Of a stretch of DNA of 64,000 nt, positions 9,501 to 18,887 are shown piece by piece; positions within the stretch are counted from its first letter, which is position 1, and each line of letters starts with the position of its first letter. The position numbers and the translations under genes are program-made. The notes under the pieces are model-generated. The model searched no databases, had not been told where the DNA came from, and saw nothing but the letters and a program-made list of their open reading frames with translations. The stretch covers positions 868,001 to 932,000 of the forward strand of contig NZ_CP051204.2 of the NCBI RefSeq assembly GCF_012516375.2, written 5' to 3'. Source of the stretch: Chitinophaga oryzae. GTDB taxonomy: Bacteria; Bacteroidota; Bacteroidia; Chitinophagales; Chitinophagaceae.

Positions 9501-12167
9501 GTCTACGTCCACAATCTCAACGGTATGTGATTGATCGGTGAGCAGCATGCCGGTGGTACGGTCGCCCTGTGGCAGCCGCAATCCCACGTAGGAGGTAAAT
9601 GGATTGTAAGGCATGGAGAAGTGATCGATACTGAAATCGCCACCCGGTTCAAACACTTTTATTTCGAAGTTGGCCTTCAGCTGTCCGGGCGCCAGTTTAC
9701 CGAGTTGGAAATCGGTTTTTATGGGTGCGGAACCTGTTTCGCTCAGCGGGCCTTCGAAGATGGTTTTGTTTTCTGTTTCAAAATGTGTTACCGGATCGTC
9801 AAAGGTGAAACCGGAGAAGTTTTTGAAGCTGGTGGAAGCCTGTACGAGCGTCACGTCCACTTTGGCTTTCAGGTGCTGGGCAGTAGCGCCAAACATCCAC
9901 ATGGCCGAGAGGTTGCCGGCGGTACCGGTTTTAGACAGGGCGGTATTGCTGCCGAAGTCCATTTTTATTTTCAGCCTGTTAGGCTTCACCGTTTCGATGC
10001 GCACATTTTTCTGGAAGGTAGCGCCGCCGACTTTCACTTTCGCTACCCAGCTGCCGGTAGGATCTTCCGGTTGGGTGGCGGTGGCGAAGCTATAGAAGCC
10101 GTTCAGGTTCTCATGCTGGTTGATGCGCTTGTACAGCTGGCCTTTAGGGTTGTATAGCTCCAGGGTGACCGGGTGATCTGCCGGGAGTTTTTTGTCTTTG
10201 TCTTCCAGCATAAATGTCAGGTAGATGGAGTCGCCGGGGCGCCACACACCTCTTTCTCCGTAGAGGAATCCTTTGATGCCGCTCTGCACCTCCTCGCCCT
10301 GTACGTCGAAACGGCTCAGGGGCAGGGAGCTGCCGTCGTCCAGTTTAAGATAACCTCTTTCATTGTCTTTTTTCGCGATCAGCAGGTAAGGCTTACGTTT
10401 GAGGTCAAAGGTAGCCAGGCCTTCCCCGTCGCTCTTGGTTTTAAAGATCACCTGGTTCTGATAATCGAGCAGTTCCAGTTCCACGCCGGTGAGCGGTTTT
10501 GTGTCGCGTATATCCGTTACCGCTACCAACATGCTGTTGTTATTGCCTCTTTTGGCAATCAGGCCGATGTTGGAGCATATCACGTTGCGGGACGCCCATT
10601 TGTCTTTGTTGTAGTAGGAATTGGAGCAGGCGTCGTTGCGGCGGTTCCAGTTGTATCCGTATGGATAGTAGCTGTCATAACGGTTCCAGAAGTCGTCGTC
10701 TTCGTCGAAGTTCCCGCTGTTGCTGTAACCGTAGTACTCACTTTCATCTTCTTCTTCGGCTTCTTCGCCGTCTCCGCCTGTGCTGGTGCTGTCAGTCTTC
10801 TTCGCTTCTGTGCAGGCCGTCAGCGCATAGGCTTTGCGGAAGCCGATCGTGATGCGGTAGATGGCGCCGGGTTCTGTGCGGAGCAATTTATCAAGATCGA
10901 GGAAGAAGCGGTTTTTCTTGTGGAGGTTAACGGATTTGTCGGTATCCAGCCGGATGGTTTTTTCTACCACGGGTTTGCCTACACGACGTAGTTCCGCATC
11001 GCCGTCGAGGTTATTGGTTTGCAGGTATTGCGGTACGTTGTTCTCGTATATTTTGATGATGGTGACGTCTACCGCGTTGAGGTTGACAGCTTCGAACGGC
11101 ATCACCAGTTTATTGCTTTCGGGGAGGATCACGCCTTTGCCGGGAATCGTTACGGCCGGCATGGTATTCTCGAAATTCACGTTGGAGCTGTAGGATTTGC
11201 CGAGGCGCTTATCGGTGATATTGATCACGCCTTCGTTGATCACAGCATTGTAGCTGCCTTCGAGGCGAACGGGCGAATACACTTTTACTTCGCTGCCGTC
11301 GATGGTGTAACGGAGGTCGCCCTGGCCGCTGATACCGATGAGGCCTTCGAGGCTTTGCGCTACGCTGACAGGATCGGAAAACTGCACCAGCAGGTGCTGT
11401 TCCGGATCAGACATAGCCTTTACGTCCAGTACCTTGAAATCGCCTACGGCGGGGACTTCTACGGTTTTTTTACCGCTATTGTCCACTTTGAGGGCGCCGC
11501 CGTCCCAGCTGACTTCCAGGTTTCGGGCGATATTAGCACGGTCTATGTTAGGGATGGTGAATTTCGACGTACGTTCGCCGGCGTTATGCTGCCAGGTGAT
11601 GGGCAGCGTTTTGCCGCCATAGCGTGCGGTGATCAGTTTTTCGATGGCCTGCGGATTTTCCACGTCGGCGGTATACACGGCGCCGGTGAAGTTCATCTTA
11701 TCCAGTGTGGTGTTGGTACTGGCTTTCAGACCAGACATCTCCAGCGAGAAAGATGGTTTGATGACCTTGAACTCGAAATCAAACGATTTCAGTTCTGAAG
11801 GCACATCCATGATCTTGCCGAGTTTGAAATTAGCCTGATAGGTCTTACCGGGTTGCAGGTTCTCGTCGGGCCTGAATTCGATGGTGGTGGCGTCTACCCA
11901 GTAGGATTTCCCTTTGATGGAAGGGGAAAAGTCGAACACCTCCTTATCGAGTGGTTCGTTCTGGGTGTGCGTCACGTTTACCTGCCCGGCCAGTTGAATG
12001 CGGATGGGGCTTTGCTTGGAGATGATACCGGCGGTATAGGCGTCAATATACTTCGCGAATCCGGGGTTCATTTCTTTTTTGGTGGTCCGGCAGCCGCTGA
12101 TCAGCGACAGTGCCACCAGGGAAACAAATAATGCTACTACAGCCAATAGCCGTTTTGTTGGGTGCAT
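6564..12167 (-). CDS. Bacterial alpha-2-macroglobulin family lipoprotein
   Basis: This very large protein (1867 residues) begins with a lipoprotein signal ending in LISGC and then has a long series of beta-rich macroglobulin domains. The thioester motif CVEQ, in the context YPHGCVEQITSG, is at about residues 1415-1418 and is followed by the alpha/alpha-toroid thioester domain (GGLSYWPGYAQSDEWGT). An acidic, Tyr/Asn-rich insertion lies around residues 460-520. Bacterial alpha-2-macroglobulins are thought to trap attacking proteases in the periplasm and are commonly encoded next to PBP1C, a coupling seen here with one gene inserted between. The intact thioester motif predicts covalent trapping. 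The protein is longer than the E. coli homologue (about 1650). Confidence 0.93.
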   Translation of the reverse strand: MHPTKRLLAVVALFVSLVALSLISGCRTTKKEMNPGFAKYIDAYTAGIISKQSPIRIQLAGQVNVTHTQNEPLDKEVFDFSPSIKGKSYWVDATTIEFRPDENLQPGKTYQANFKLGKIMDVPSELKSFDFEFKVIKPSFSLEMSGLKASTNTTLDKMNFTGAVYTADVENPQAIEKLITARYGGKTLPITWQHNAGERTSKFTIPNIDRANIARNLEVSWDGGALKVDNSGKKTVEVPAVGDFKVLDVKAMSDPEQHLLVQFSDPVSVAQSLEGLIGISGQGDLRYTIDGSEVKVYSPVRLEGSYNAVINEGVINITDKRLGKSYSSNVNFENTMPAVTIPGKGVILPESNKLVMPFEAVNLNAVDVTIIKIYENNVPQYLQTNNLDGDAELRRVGKPVVEKTIRLDTDKSVNLHKKNRFFLDLDKLLRTEPGAIYRITIGFRKAYALTACTEAKKTDSTSTGGDGEEAEEEDESEYYGYSNSGNFDEDDDFWNRYDSYYPYGYNWNRRNDACSNSYYNKDKWASRNVICSNIGLIAKRGNNNSMLVAVTDIRDTKPLTGVELELLDYQNQVIFKTKSDGEGLATFDLKRKPYLLIAKKDNERGYLKLDDGSSLPLSRFDVQGEEVQSGIKGFLYGERGVWRPGDSIYLTFMLEDKDKKLPADHPVTLELYNPKGQLYKRINQHENLNGFYSFATATQPEDPTGSWVAKVKVGGATFQKNVRIETVKPNRLKIKMDFGSNTALSKTGTAGNLSAMWMFGATAQHLKAKVDVTLVQASTSFKNFSGFTFDDPVTHFETENKTIFEGPLSETGSAPIKTDFQLGKLAPGQLKANFEIKVFEPGGDFSIDHFSMPYNPFTSYVGLRLPQGDRTTGMLLTDQSHTVEIVDVDDRGNLTAGTREVQVELYKVRWRWWWDQGESEYSNFTQDSYNQLLTKETVTLNNGKGQWSLRINQPDWGRYLVRVKDLQSGHTSGKSVYIDWPGWAERMQKENPAEAAMLVFTSDKQHYKAGEDVNLTIPSSAGGRGLISIESGSKVLKTFWISTQQGQTTFRFKAEKNMTPNIYVNVTLLQPHAQTINDLPIRMYGTIPITVEDPGTILKPVISMADKLKPESEANITISESNGKPMTYTIAIVDEGLLDLTRFKTPDPHSSFYAREALGVKTWDLFDFVVGAYGSDLERILSIGGDEGLNKNAGAAKANRFKPVVKFMGPFYLKGGQKQTHKFKLPPYIGSVKAMVVAGQEGAYGFAEKAVAVKKPLMLLTTAPRVLGPSETIQVPVTVFGLEPNIRSANVTISTSPLLEVVGESTKTVTFPQPGEQMVYFDVKVKPQTGIAKIKVTASSGAEKAEEAIEMDVRNPNPPITNVIEYTLEPGKNWSSAFSPVGMAGTNTGVLEISTIPSLNLGKRLQYLISYPHGCVEQITSGVFPQLTLNQLMDLKETQLAEIDRNVKAGINRLKGFQASDGGLSYWPGYAQSDEWGTNYAGHFLLEAQAKGYTLPPGLLDQWKKYQRNKATTWAPNTQNFYGGDLTQAYRLYLLALAKVPEVGAMNRLKEFRYISTPAKWRLAAAYKLAGQPEIANSLVQNLTTEVKPYSQLGGTFGSDLRDKAMILETLTILGQRNRANELVKQIAIHLSQNDQWYSTQTTAYALIAIAKFCGSNKGSSKMNLSYTLNGAKGNVNGQSFVTQVPVTFNGAQGNVSVQNNGQNVLYVRLILRGQPEAGQEPVASNNPDILDLQVRYSTRDGRPLDPATLKQGSDFMATVTIKNPGKRGYYEQMALSQIFPSGWEILNTRLMDNDSSFHTSPLTYMDIRDDRVYTYFNIEENKTHTYNVLLNAAYLGRYYLPAVSCEAMYDNNIHAFVPGKWVEVVK

Positions 12168-12232
12168 CAGGAAAGGATTATGGTGATTAACGATTCCTGG
12201 CGAAGATCCAACTATTTTTTCATTTATACATT

Positions 12233-12412
12233 TATATATTTGGTTATTTGATTTACGGATTTGAGGATTTTTTGATTTAGAGATTTGGGGAATTAATGAA
12301 TGACCAGATCTTCCTGAAATCCCAAAATCAAAAATCCCTAAATCCCAAAATCAAAAAATCTTCAAATCCGTAAATCAAATAATAAAATATATAAATATCC
12401 AAATAATCAAAT
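12233..12412. repeat. AT-rich inverted repeat (AAATCAAAAAATC type)
   Basis: Left arm about 12244-12290 and right arm about 12321-12382 share the words GATTTACGGATTTGA and GATTTTTTGATTT in opposite orientation. A further ATTATTTGG word extends the right side to 12412, so that the TGA stop of the ABC gene (12407-12409) falls inside the repeat. The interior is about 30 bases. The build is the same as that of the ATTACGAA family but with different units. This element fills the gap between the ABC gene and the alpha-2-macroglobulin gene; no gene is present. Confidence 0.75.
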
Positions 12413-13897
12413 GGTTCTGCCGTTGGCGAGGCGGATGAACTTATCAACGCAACCGGGCAACTCTTCTTCGTAATGCGTTACATAGATTAGCGTTACCGGC
12501 ATATGGTCGCACAGCATTTCGATAACTTTTTTGAAATGTTGTTTCTGTTGCTGGTCCAGCCCCTGGCAAGGTTCGTCGAAGATCAGCAGCGGTGGGTTTT
12601 TGACGAGGGCTCTTGCCAGCAGGCAAAGGCGCTGGGCGCTTTCGGGGACTTGTTTGAACGGCGCTTTCTGGTGCTCGTCTATTTCCAGTATTTCCATCCA
12701 CGCTTTGGCAATATCGGTTTGTTCCGGGGTAGCCGGCTTGGTGCTGCCGATGATGTCGGTGAAGCCTGAGCAGACTACCTGCAGGCAGTTATCGCGGGAG
12801 GTAAAATACTGGTGCAGCTCCGGGGATACGAAACCGGTTTTTTTCTTGATGTCCCAGATGCTTTCGCCGGTGCCCCTGCGGCGGTCAAACAACCACAGTT
12901 TATTGGCATACGCCTGCGGGTTGTCGCCGTTGATGAGGCTCAGCAGGGTGGATTTACCGGCGCCGTTATGGCCCAGCAAGGCCCATTTTTCGTTGGGTTT
13001 TACCGTCCAGTTGATTTGATCAAGGATAATGTTTTCGCCATATTTTACGCGCACGTCTTCCATCTTGACGATGGTTTCGAAGGAAGCCGGCTGGTGCCGT
13101 TGCAGGATAGCGGCTATTTTCTGCGTTTCCATGGCTGGCAGCGGGAGGTCCGGCACCTGTGGGAGCGGTAGCTGAACAAATTCGCTGCGGGTATATTTAC
13201 CGGTGATGGCGCCGTTTTCCAGCGTCAGCACATGGGTAATGTGTTCCGGTATTTCTGTTGGAGAAGTCGCCAGCAGCACGATGGAACCGTTGCGGATAAT
13301 TTCATTGATCATTTCGGAGAAGTCCTTCCGCGTTTGCACGTCCAGCCCGATATAGGGATTGTCGAGCATGAGCAGCTGCGGTTTTTGCAGCAGGGCGCGG
13401 GCGATCATCACGCGGCGGGTCTCCCCGTTGGACAGTTTGATCAACCGTTTTTCCATCAGCGGCGCTATTTTCAGCGGCTTCACCAGGTCAGGTACCTCCG
13501 TGATTTCGAGATATTCGCTGACGGTGGGGGAATTGTCGGCGTCCATACTATTGAACCGCTGCTGATAGTAGAAATCGGTAGTAGTATTGGATAAATTACG
13601 GAAAGTGTGATGGTGGCCTACCAGCGCTATCAGGTTGCGGTAGTTGAAGTACGGGTCCGTGACGGTGTTTTCTTTTCTCCAGTCATCGTAAAAATGATAG
13701 CGGATGCCACCATTGATGATGTTGAATTTACCAAGGATGGTATTGAGCAGCGCTGTTTTACCGGAGCCGCTGGGGCCGGTGATGGCCCATTGTTCGTTTT
13801 GCTGTATGTCCCAGTTGAGGGTGTCGAAAAGTGTTTTGTCGAGATATCTTACGGTGATATGTTCCAGGGAGAGGAACGGGCGCTTTGTTTCTTCCAT
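12407..13897 (-). CDS. ABC protein with two ATPase domains (ModF-like)
   Basis: This 496-residue protein has two complete ABC cassettes and no membrane segment. The first has Walker A GPSGSGKT (about 40-47), signature LSNGE and Walker B LLMLDNP. The second has Walker A GHNGAGKS (about 307-314), a degenerate signature region near VPESAQR and Walker B LLIFDEP. Tandem cassettes without a permease match the ModF/PhrA group, whose role in E. coli is loosely linked to molybdate transport and photorepair. No molybdate genes are nearby, so the function here is open. The divergent elaA gene starts 95 bases away. Confidence 0.82.
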   Translation of the reverse strand: MEETKRPFLSLEHITVRYLDKTLFDTLNWDIQQNEQWAITGPSGSGKTALLNTILGKFNIINGGIRYHFYDDWRKENTVTDPYFNYRNLIALVGHHHTFRNLSNTTTDFYYQQRFNSMDADNSPTVSEYLEITEVPDLVKPLKIAPLMEKRLIKLSNGETRRVMIARALLQKPQLLMLDNPYIGLDVQTRKDFSEMINEIIRNGSIVLLATSPTEIPEHITHVLTLENGAITGKYTRSEFVQLPLPQVPDLPLPAMETQKIAAILQRHQPASFETIVKMEDVRVKYGENIILDQINWTVKPNEKWALLGHNGAGKSTLLSLINGDNPQAYANKLWLFDRRRGTGESIWDIKKKTGFVSPELHQYFTSRDNCLQVVCSGFTDIIGSTKPATPEQTDIAKAWMEILEIDEHQKAPFKQVPESAQRLCLLARALVKNPPLLIFDEPCQGLDQQQKQHFKKVIEMLCDHMPVTLIYVTHYEEELPGCVDKFIRLANGRTI

Positions 13898-13992
13898 GAT
13901 TTCCTGATTGGGCTAAAGAGGCTTTATATCGCCTATAAAAATAGCAGGAATATTGAAAGCTTCCAGTATTTTTATGATAAACCGGCTACAAG

Positions 13993-14436
13993 ATGAATTG
14001 GACAATTAAAGCATTTGAAGAACTGACTGTACAGGAATTGTACGAAGCGTTGCATTTGCGCAGTGAGATATTTGTGGTAGAGCAGCAGTGTGCTTATCAG
14101 GACCTGGATTATTCCGACCAGAAGGCGTTGCATCTTATGGGGCGTAATGCGGATGGGCAGCTGGTGGCGTATACCCGTTTGTTCGGACCTGGTATTAAAT
14201 ATGCCGAGGCGTCTATCGGGCGGGTGATCACTTCACAGCTGGCCAGGGGTACCGGCGTGGGCCGGCAGCTGATAAAAAAGTCTATTGCCGCCGTGGAAGA
14301 AGCTTATGGTAAAGGACCTATTAAAATCGGCGCCCAGCAATACCTGCACCGTTTTTATACATCGCTGGGTTTTGAGCAGACCAGCGATACCTATATGGAA
14401 GACGGTATCCCGCATATCGAGATGGTAAAACCTTAA
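13993..14436 (+). CDS. elaA: GNAT-family acetyltransferase, ElaA type
   Basis: This 147-residue protein matches ElaA over its whole length: LYEALHLRSEIFVVEQQCAYQDLD is the signature N-terminal block (Glu/Gln-rich, with YQDLD), and the acetyl-CoA loop is ARGTGVGRQLI, followed by IKIGAQQYLHRFYTSLGF. Substrates of ElaA are not established. It is cytoplasmic. The stop is two bases from inverted-repeat copy B, and the next gene is convergent. Confidence 0.88.
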   Translation: MNWTIKAFEELTVQELYEALHLRSEIFVVEQQCAYQDLDYSDQKALHLMGRNADGQLVAYTRLFGPGIKYAEASIGRVITSQLARGTGVGRQLIKKSIAAVEEAYGKGPIKIGAQQYLHRFYTSLGFEQTSDTYMEDGIPHIEMVKP

Positions 14437-14438
14437 AT

Positions 14439-14556
14439 CAATTACGAATTACGGATTACGAATTACGAATTGAGGGCTTCCTTATAGAGCGGTTTATTAA
14501 TAACCATTCCAAAAGGCAGCCCTCAATTCGTAATTCGTAATCCGTAATTCGTAATT
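14439..14556. repeat. ATTACGAA-type inverted repeat, copy B
   Basis: Two arms of about 38 bases pair perfectly: CAATTACG, four 8-bp units including one ATTACGGA variant, then GAGGGC. The interior (CTTATAGAGCGGTTTATT and following) matches copy A read in reverse. The element exactly fills the gap between the convergent elaA and DUF6048 genes; the stop codon of the latter (14555-14557) overlaps its right edge. It could act as a two-way terminator. Confidence 0.9.
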
Positions 14557-15367
14557 ATTTTTTCTTTTTGTCTTTGTCGTTCAACGGCAGCTTTACATGT
14601 TCCGTTATCTTATAGAGCGGGAACAGGTAGGATACGGTGTACCGCATATCGAATACCGATTTTTTGGAGCCGCTGCCGAAGCCGGGTATTACCAGCGGGG
14701 TAAATTCATCGGACTTGACGTTGTTGATCATGACACGTTGGTGCAGGCTCCAGCTCAGGAAGAAGTTTTTGAGCACTTCTGCTTTAAGGCCCAGTACCAG
14801 TTCCACCCAGTGGGCATTGACATTGGTTTTGGGCACGGAGCCAGAGAGGTTGTTGCCCCAGTAACGGTCACTTATTTTATAGGTCGGCACCTCGTAGGTG
14901 AGGTGAGAGAATCCGTACCGGATACCGCCGAAGAACATGTTTTTCTCGGAGGGGTACAGTCTTTTCAGGAAGTTATAGTCTATCCCGAGGGAGATGAACA
15001 TACCACTGCCTTTATAGGTGTAGTTGCTATCGCTGTACGGGGTATTGGTATACCCTATTTCCGCGGCAGCATACAGGTTGCTGTTAAGGCGGATATCAGC
15101 TACGGCGGTCCCTTCTTTCCGGTAGGGATAATAGATGGAGGTCACGATGCGGCTCAGGTCCAGCCCCACGCGGAGGCCTCCCTGCATGTGTACGACGCTG
15201 TCTTTCACGGGTATGATGGCCGTGGTGTCTTTCGCCGGTTTACGGGTAGTATCTGTTTTGGCGGCCGCAGTTTTAGCGGCTGCCGGTTGGGCCGGTGTTT
15301 GTGCCTGTGCGGCGAAGCCCAACAGGATACTACTGATTAAAGAAAAACAAAGTAAGGTGCGTATCAT
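14555..15367 (-). CDS. DUF6048 family outer-membrane-like protein
   Basis: This 270-residue protein has a cleavable signal peptide (ending near AAQAQT), an Ala/Thr/Lys-rich linker, and then an alternating beta-strand pattern with many aromatic residues (ADIRLNSNLYAAAEIGYTN, FLKRLYPSEKNMFFGGIRYGFS), as in a small outer-membrane beta-barrel. It ends in a lysine run. The family is specific to Bacteroidota and has no assigned function. It overlaps the end of the upstream DUF6452 gene by 38 bases, so the two are translated from one message. Confidence 0.8.
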   Translation of the reverse strand: MIRTLLCFSLISSILLGFAAQAQTPAQPAAAKTAAAKTDTTRKPAKDTTAIIPVKDSVVHMQGGLRVGLDLSRIVTSIYYPYRKEGTAVADIRLNSNLYAAAEIGYTNTPYSDSNYTYKGSGMFISLGIDYNFLKRLYPSEKNMFFGGIRYGFSHLTYEVPTYKISDRYWGNNLSGSVPKTNVNAHWVELVLGLKAEVLKNFFLSWSLHQRVMINNVKSDEFTPLVIPGFGSGSKKSVFDMRYTVSYLFPLYKITEHVKLPLNDKDKKKK

Positions 15368-15845
15368 TACTGCTGGTGACTGCCTTTGAATTAATAACTA
15401 CAGAATCGATGGTATGCCGGGTGGTGAAAACGGTATCCAGCGTAAAGGTGGTACCGAATCCGCAGCCGGGCGATATGAATTTTTTGGTCCGTGAGTATTT
15501 AAACCTGAGGGTATCCGGCGTAAGGGTGGAATCCACGCGCAGGGCGAATATACAGCTATCTGCCACCGGTGAAAAGGGCAGAAAGATCTCTTTCAGCGGT
15601 TCCTTTTTGTAGAGGGAGTCCATGTTAACGCCGTTGTTGATGGCATAAACGGACACTTTGGGCATAATGGTATCGCGTACATTATGCAGGATGGTGGTAT
15701 CGTTTATCCGGCGGGCGGAATCACGCTGAAAACGCACGCGGAAATCTGCCCGGAGTGCCTGGTCGCACACCTTGGTTTCATTCTCACAGGCGATCATGCC
15801 GGCAAGCACGGCGCAGGCAAGTAATATCTGGTATAACGTTCTCAT
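15330..15845 (-). CDS. DUF6452 family lipoprotein
   Basis: From the ATG at 15845 the protein has 171 residues: a lipoprotein signal with AGMIAC, then a Cys-containing N-terminus (ENETKVCDQ), then a beta-rich domain. In Bacteroidota this family is found beside DUF6048, as here; function is unknown. The longer frame to 15965 is rejected because the signal peptide starts at the chosen Met. Its last 38 bases overlap the DUF6048 start. Confidence 0.8.
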   Translation of the reverse strand: MRTLYQILLACAVLAGMIACENETKVCDQALRADFRVRFQRDSARRINDTTILHNVRDTIMPKVSVYAINNGVNMDSLYKKEPLKEIFLPFSPVADSCIFALRVDSTLTPDTLRFKYSRTKKFISPGCGFGTTFTLDTVFTTRHTIDSVVINSKAVTSSNDTHLTLFFFNQ

Positions 15846-15870
15846 TCCTTGGTTTACGGTTGGCAAGATA

Positions 15871-18750
15871 TTAAATTCCCAGCTCCTTTTTGAGGAATCG
15901 GGCGGTATGGCTGTCTTTACAGGTGACGATCTGTTCGGGCGTGCCGGTACAGAGGATGGTGCCACCGCCGGCGCCGCCTTCGGGGCCCAGGTCCACGATG
16001 TAGTCTGCCATTTTGATAACGTCGAGGTTATGTTCTATCACCAGTACGGTATTACCGCGGTCCACCAGTTTATTCAGCACTTTGAGCAGCAGCACGATAT
16101 CCTGGAAATGCAGCCCTGTGGTGGGCTCATCGAGGATGTAGATGGTTTTGCCGGTATCTTTCTTGGACAGCTCCGTGGCCAGTTTCACACGTTGTGCCTC
16201 GCCGCCGGAGAGGGTCACGGCAGACTGGCCCAGGGTGATGTATCCCAGTCCTACGTCCTGCAGTGTTTTGATTTTGCGGTGTATCCAGGGAACGGCCTGG
16301 AAGAATTCCACGGCTTCGTCTACCGTCATGTCCAGCACGTCGGAGATAGATTTGCCTTTGTAGCGGATCTCGAGCGTTTCGCGGTTATAACGGCGGCCGT
16401 TACATTTTTCGCAGTGCACATATACGTCCGGCAGGAAGTTCATCTCGATAACGCGCATGCCCCCGCCTTCACAAACATCGCAGCGGCCTGTTTTCACGTT
16501 GAAAGAGAAGCGGCCTGCGTTATATCCGCGGATTTTGGCTTCCGGCACGGAGGCGAAGAGCGTACGGATATCGGTGAAGAAGCCGCAGTAGGTGGCAGGA
16601 TTGCTGCGGGGCGTGCGGCCGATGGGCGACTGGTCTATTTCTATCACCTTATCGATATGTTCCAGGCCTTTGATGCTCTTATACGGCATGGGTACCGCTT
16701 TGGAGTCATAGGCATGTTTGGAAAGTATCGGGTACAGTGTTTCGTTGATCAGCGTGGATTTGCCGCTGCCGGAAACGCCTGTTACGCAGATGAAAGTGCC
16801 GAGGGGCAGTTTCAGGTTGACGTTTTTTAGGTTGTTGCCCGTAGCGCCTTTCAGTTCCAGGCTGTTGCCGTTGCCTTTGCGGCGTTCGGCGGGTATTTCC
16901 ATGGCGCGTTTACCGTTGAGGTAACCAGCGGTGGGAGTGTTGAGTTTGAGTATCTGGTTGGGCGTGCCCTGAGCGATGATCTGGCCGCCGTGTTTGCCGG
17001 CGCCCGGACCGATGTCTACCAGGTGATCGGCATGCAGCATGATGTCTTTGTCATGTTCTACCACGATCACGGTGTTGCCCATTTCGCGGAGGTTGCGGAG
17101 GGCGTCGATCAGCTGCATATTGTCGCGCTGGTGCAGGCCGATGCTGGGCTCATCGAGGATATAGGTGATGCCCATCAGCTGGGAGCCTATCTGGGTGGCG
17201 AGGCGGATACGCTGCGATTCGCCGCCGCTGAGCGTGCGGGTGGGCCTGTTGAGCGTCAGGTAGTTCAGGCCCACGTTGAGCAGGAACCCGAGGCGTTCGC
17301 GTATTTCCTTGAGGATATCCTTGGCGATGGCGTTTTGTTTTTTCTCGAGGCGGTCTTCGATGTTGCTGAACCAGTTCAACAGGTGGTCCAGGTCCATGTT
17401 GCCCAGCTCGGAAATATTTTTCTCATCTACCTTAAAGTAGAGACTTTCTTTTTTCAGGCGGGCGCCATTACATTCCGGGCAGGTGCTGAGCGCCATGAAG
17501 CTTTCGGCCCAGGCGCGCACGTGGTCGGAGCTGCTGTCATTGAAGTAGCGGCGAACGGTGTTGACCACGCCTTCAAATTCAGTGGAATATTTGGTGGTGT
17601 CTGAGTTCTCGTCGAAAGAGAGGTCTACTTCCAGCTTCCCGTTTTCATCGCCGTACAGCAGTACGTTGCGGGCTTTTTCGGGGATAGCGGAGATAGGTCC
17701 GGTGAGGGAGAATTTATATTTTTTAGCCAGCTGCTGCACCTGTTTGTAGGTGAAGGTATCCCTGGCTTCGCCCAGTGGTTTAAGGCCACCGCTTTCGATA
17801 GAGGCGCTTTCATCGGGGATGATGGCGTCCATATCGATCTGGTAGATGGTGCCGAGGCCTTTACAGCGGGGGCAGGCGCCATAGGGCGAGTTGAAGGAGA
17901 ATGTGTTGGGCGACGGTTCTTCGTAGGAGATACCGGTTTCTTCACACATCAGTTGTTTGCTGTACTGGCTCACCTTGTTGGTGTCGTTGTCCATGACAAA
18001 CATGAGGCCTTTGCCCATGGTGAGGGCTTTCTGTACGCTCTGGCTGATGCGGGTGCGGGCATCTTCCTGTACCTGTACGCGGTCTATCACCAGTTCGATA
18101 TCGTGGATCTTGTAGCGGTCAACCTGCATTCTTTCTTTCAGGTCGAGTATTTCGCCGTCTACCCGTACTTTGAGATAGCCCTGTTTGCGTACCTGTTCAA
18201 ACAGTTCGCGGTAGTGCCCTTTACGGCCGCGCACCATGGGTGCGAGGATCACGAGTTTCCTTTTGGGATAGTGTCTGAAAATATGCTCCTGTATTTCTTC
18301 TTCCGAGAAGCGCGTCATGCGCTTGTTGGTATTGTAGGAGTATGCCTGACCGGCGCGGGCGAAGAGCAGGCGGAGGAAGTCATAGATTTCCGTGATGGTG
18401 CCTACAGTGGAGCGCGGGTTTTTATTGGTGGTTTTTTGTTCTATGGAAATAACGGGCGAAAGACCGGTGATTTTGTCCACATCAGGCCTTTCCATGTCGC
18501 CGATAAACTGGCGGGCATAAGCGGAAAAACTTTCCATGTAACGGCGTTGTCCTTCAGCATATATTGTATCAAAAGCCAGGGAGGATTTTCCACTTCCGCT
18601 GATGCCGGTGATGACAACCAGCTTATTTTTGGGCAACTGCAGGTCGAGGTTTTTCAGGTTATGCTCCCGTGCGCCAAATACTTCAATCTGGTCATCTGCC
18701 ATGATTTCCGGAGCGGGAGCGGCGGTTACATTCTCTTTTTTCTTTGCCAT
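15871..18750 (-). CDS. uvrA: Excinuclease ABC subunit A
   Basis: This 959-residue protein is full-length UvrA, the damage-recognition ATPase of nucleotide excision repair. It has the first Walker [13 protein letters not shown], the zinc-binding CPRCKGLG and CPECNGARL segments, the [12 protein letters not shown] signature, the second Walker [11 protein letters not shown], the zinc finger CDVCEGGG...CEKCNGRRY, and a second signature [12 protein letters not shown]. It acts as a dimer with UvrB on DNA. UvrB and UvrC are not in this window. The start has a lysine-rich leader (MAKKKENV). Confidence 0.97.
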   Translation of the reverse strand: MAKKKENVTAAPAPEIMADDQIEVFGAREHNLKNLDLQLPKNKLVVITGISGSGKSSLAFDTIYAEGQRRYMESFSAYARQFIGDMERPDVDKITGLSPVISIEQKTTNKNPRSTVGTITEIYDFLRLLFARAGQAYSYNTNKRMTRFSEEEIQEHIFRHYPKRKLVILAPMVRGRKGHYRELFEQVRKQGYLKVRVDGEILDLKERMQVDRYKIHDIELVIDRVQVQEDARTRISQSVQKALTMGKGLMFVMDNDTNKVSQYSKQLMCEETGISYEEPSPNTFSFNSPYGACPRCKGLGTIYQIDMDAIIPDESASIESGGLKPLGEARDTFTYKQVQQLAKKYKFSLTGPISAIPEKARNVLLYGDENGKLEVDLSFDENSDTTKYSTEFEGVVNTVRRYFNDSSSDHVRAWAESFMALSTCPECNGARLKKESLYFKVDEKNISELGNMDLDHLLNWFSNIEDRLEKKQNAIAKDILKEIRERLGFLLNVGLNYLTLNRPTRTLSGGESQRIRLATQIGSQLMGITYILDEPSIGLHQRDNMQLIDALRNLREMGNTVIVVEHDKDIMLHADHLVDIGPGAGKHGGQIIAQGTPNQILKLNTPTAGYLNGKRAMEIPAERRKGNGNSLELKGATGNNLKNVNLKLPLGTFICVTGVSGSGKSTLINETLYPILSKHAYDSKAVPMPYKSIKGLEHIDKVIEIDQSPIGRTPRSNPATYCGFFTDIRTLFASVPEAKIRGYNAGRFSFNVKTGRCDVCEGGGMRVIEMNFLPDVYVHCEKCNGRRYNRETLEIRYKGKSISDVLDMTVDEAVEFFQAVPWIHRKIKTLQDVGLGYITLGQSAVTLSGGEAQRVKLATELSKKDTGKTIYILDEPTTGLHFQDIVLLLKVLNKLVDRGNTVLVIEHNLDVIKMADYIVDLGPEGGAGGGTILCTGTPEQIVTCKDSHTARFLKKELGI

Positions 18751-18775
18751 AATATTAAACTACTAAGCTACGGCA

Positions 18776-18809
18776 TAATTACGAATTACGGATTACGAAT
18801 TACGAATTG
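18776..18809. repeat. Single ATTACGAA-type arm, copy D
   Basis: One arm of four tandem 8-bp units, including the ATTACGGA variant in the same position as in copies A to C, lies between fabF and uvrA. No matching right arm follows, and the fabF terminator stands where an interior would begin. It looks like a half element or a remnant. Confidence 0.85.
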
Positions 18810-18819
18810 GAAGAGGTAT

Positions 18820-18862
18820 AAAAAAAGAGCAGCGAAGACCTTTTTTGGAAGATCTTCGCTGA
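18820..18862 (-). terminator. Intrinsic terminator of fabF
   Basis: On the reverse strand the stem AGCGAAGATC / GGTCTTCGCT (one mismatch) is followed by CTCTTTTTTT. It lies 26 bases past the fabF stop. The word AGCGAAGACC also forms the core stem at 58300-58342. Confidence 0.8.
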
Positions 18863-18887
18863 CAGCTATTTCTGAGCAGTTACCTGC

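Noticed and set aside
7914..9530. A 538-codon open frame antisense to the alpha-2-macroglobulin gene
   Set aside because: It is a composition-driven shadow of a well-supported gene; its translation has no recognisable motif.
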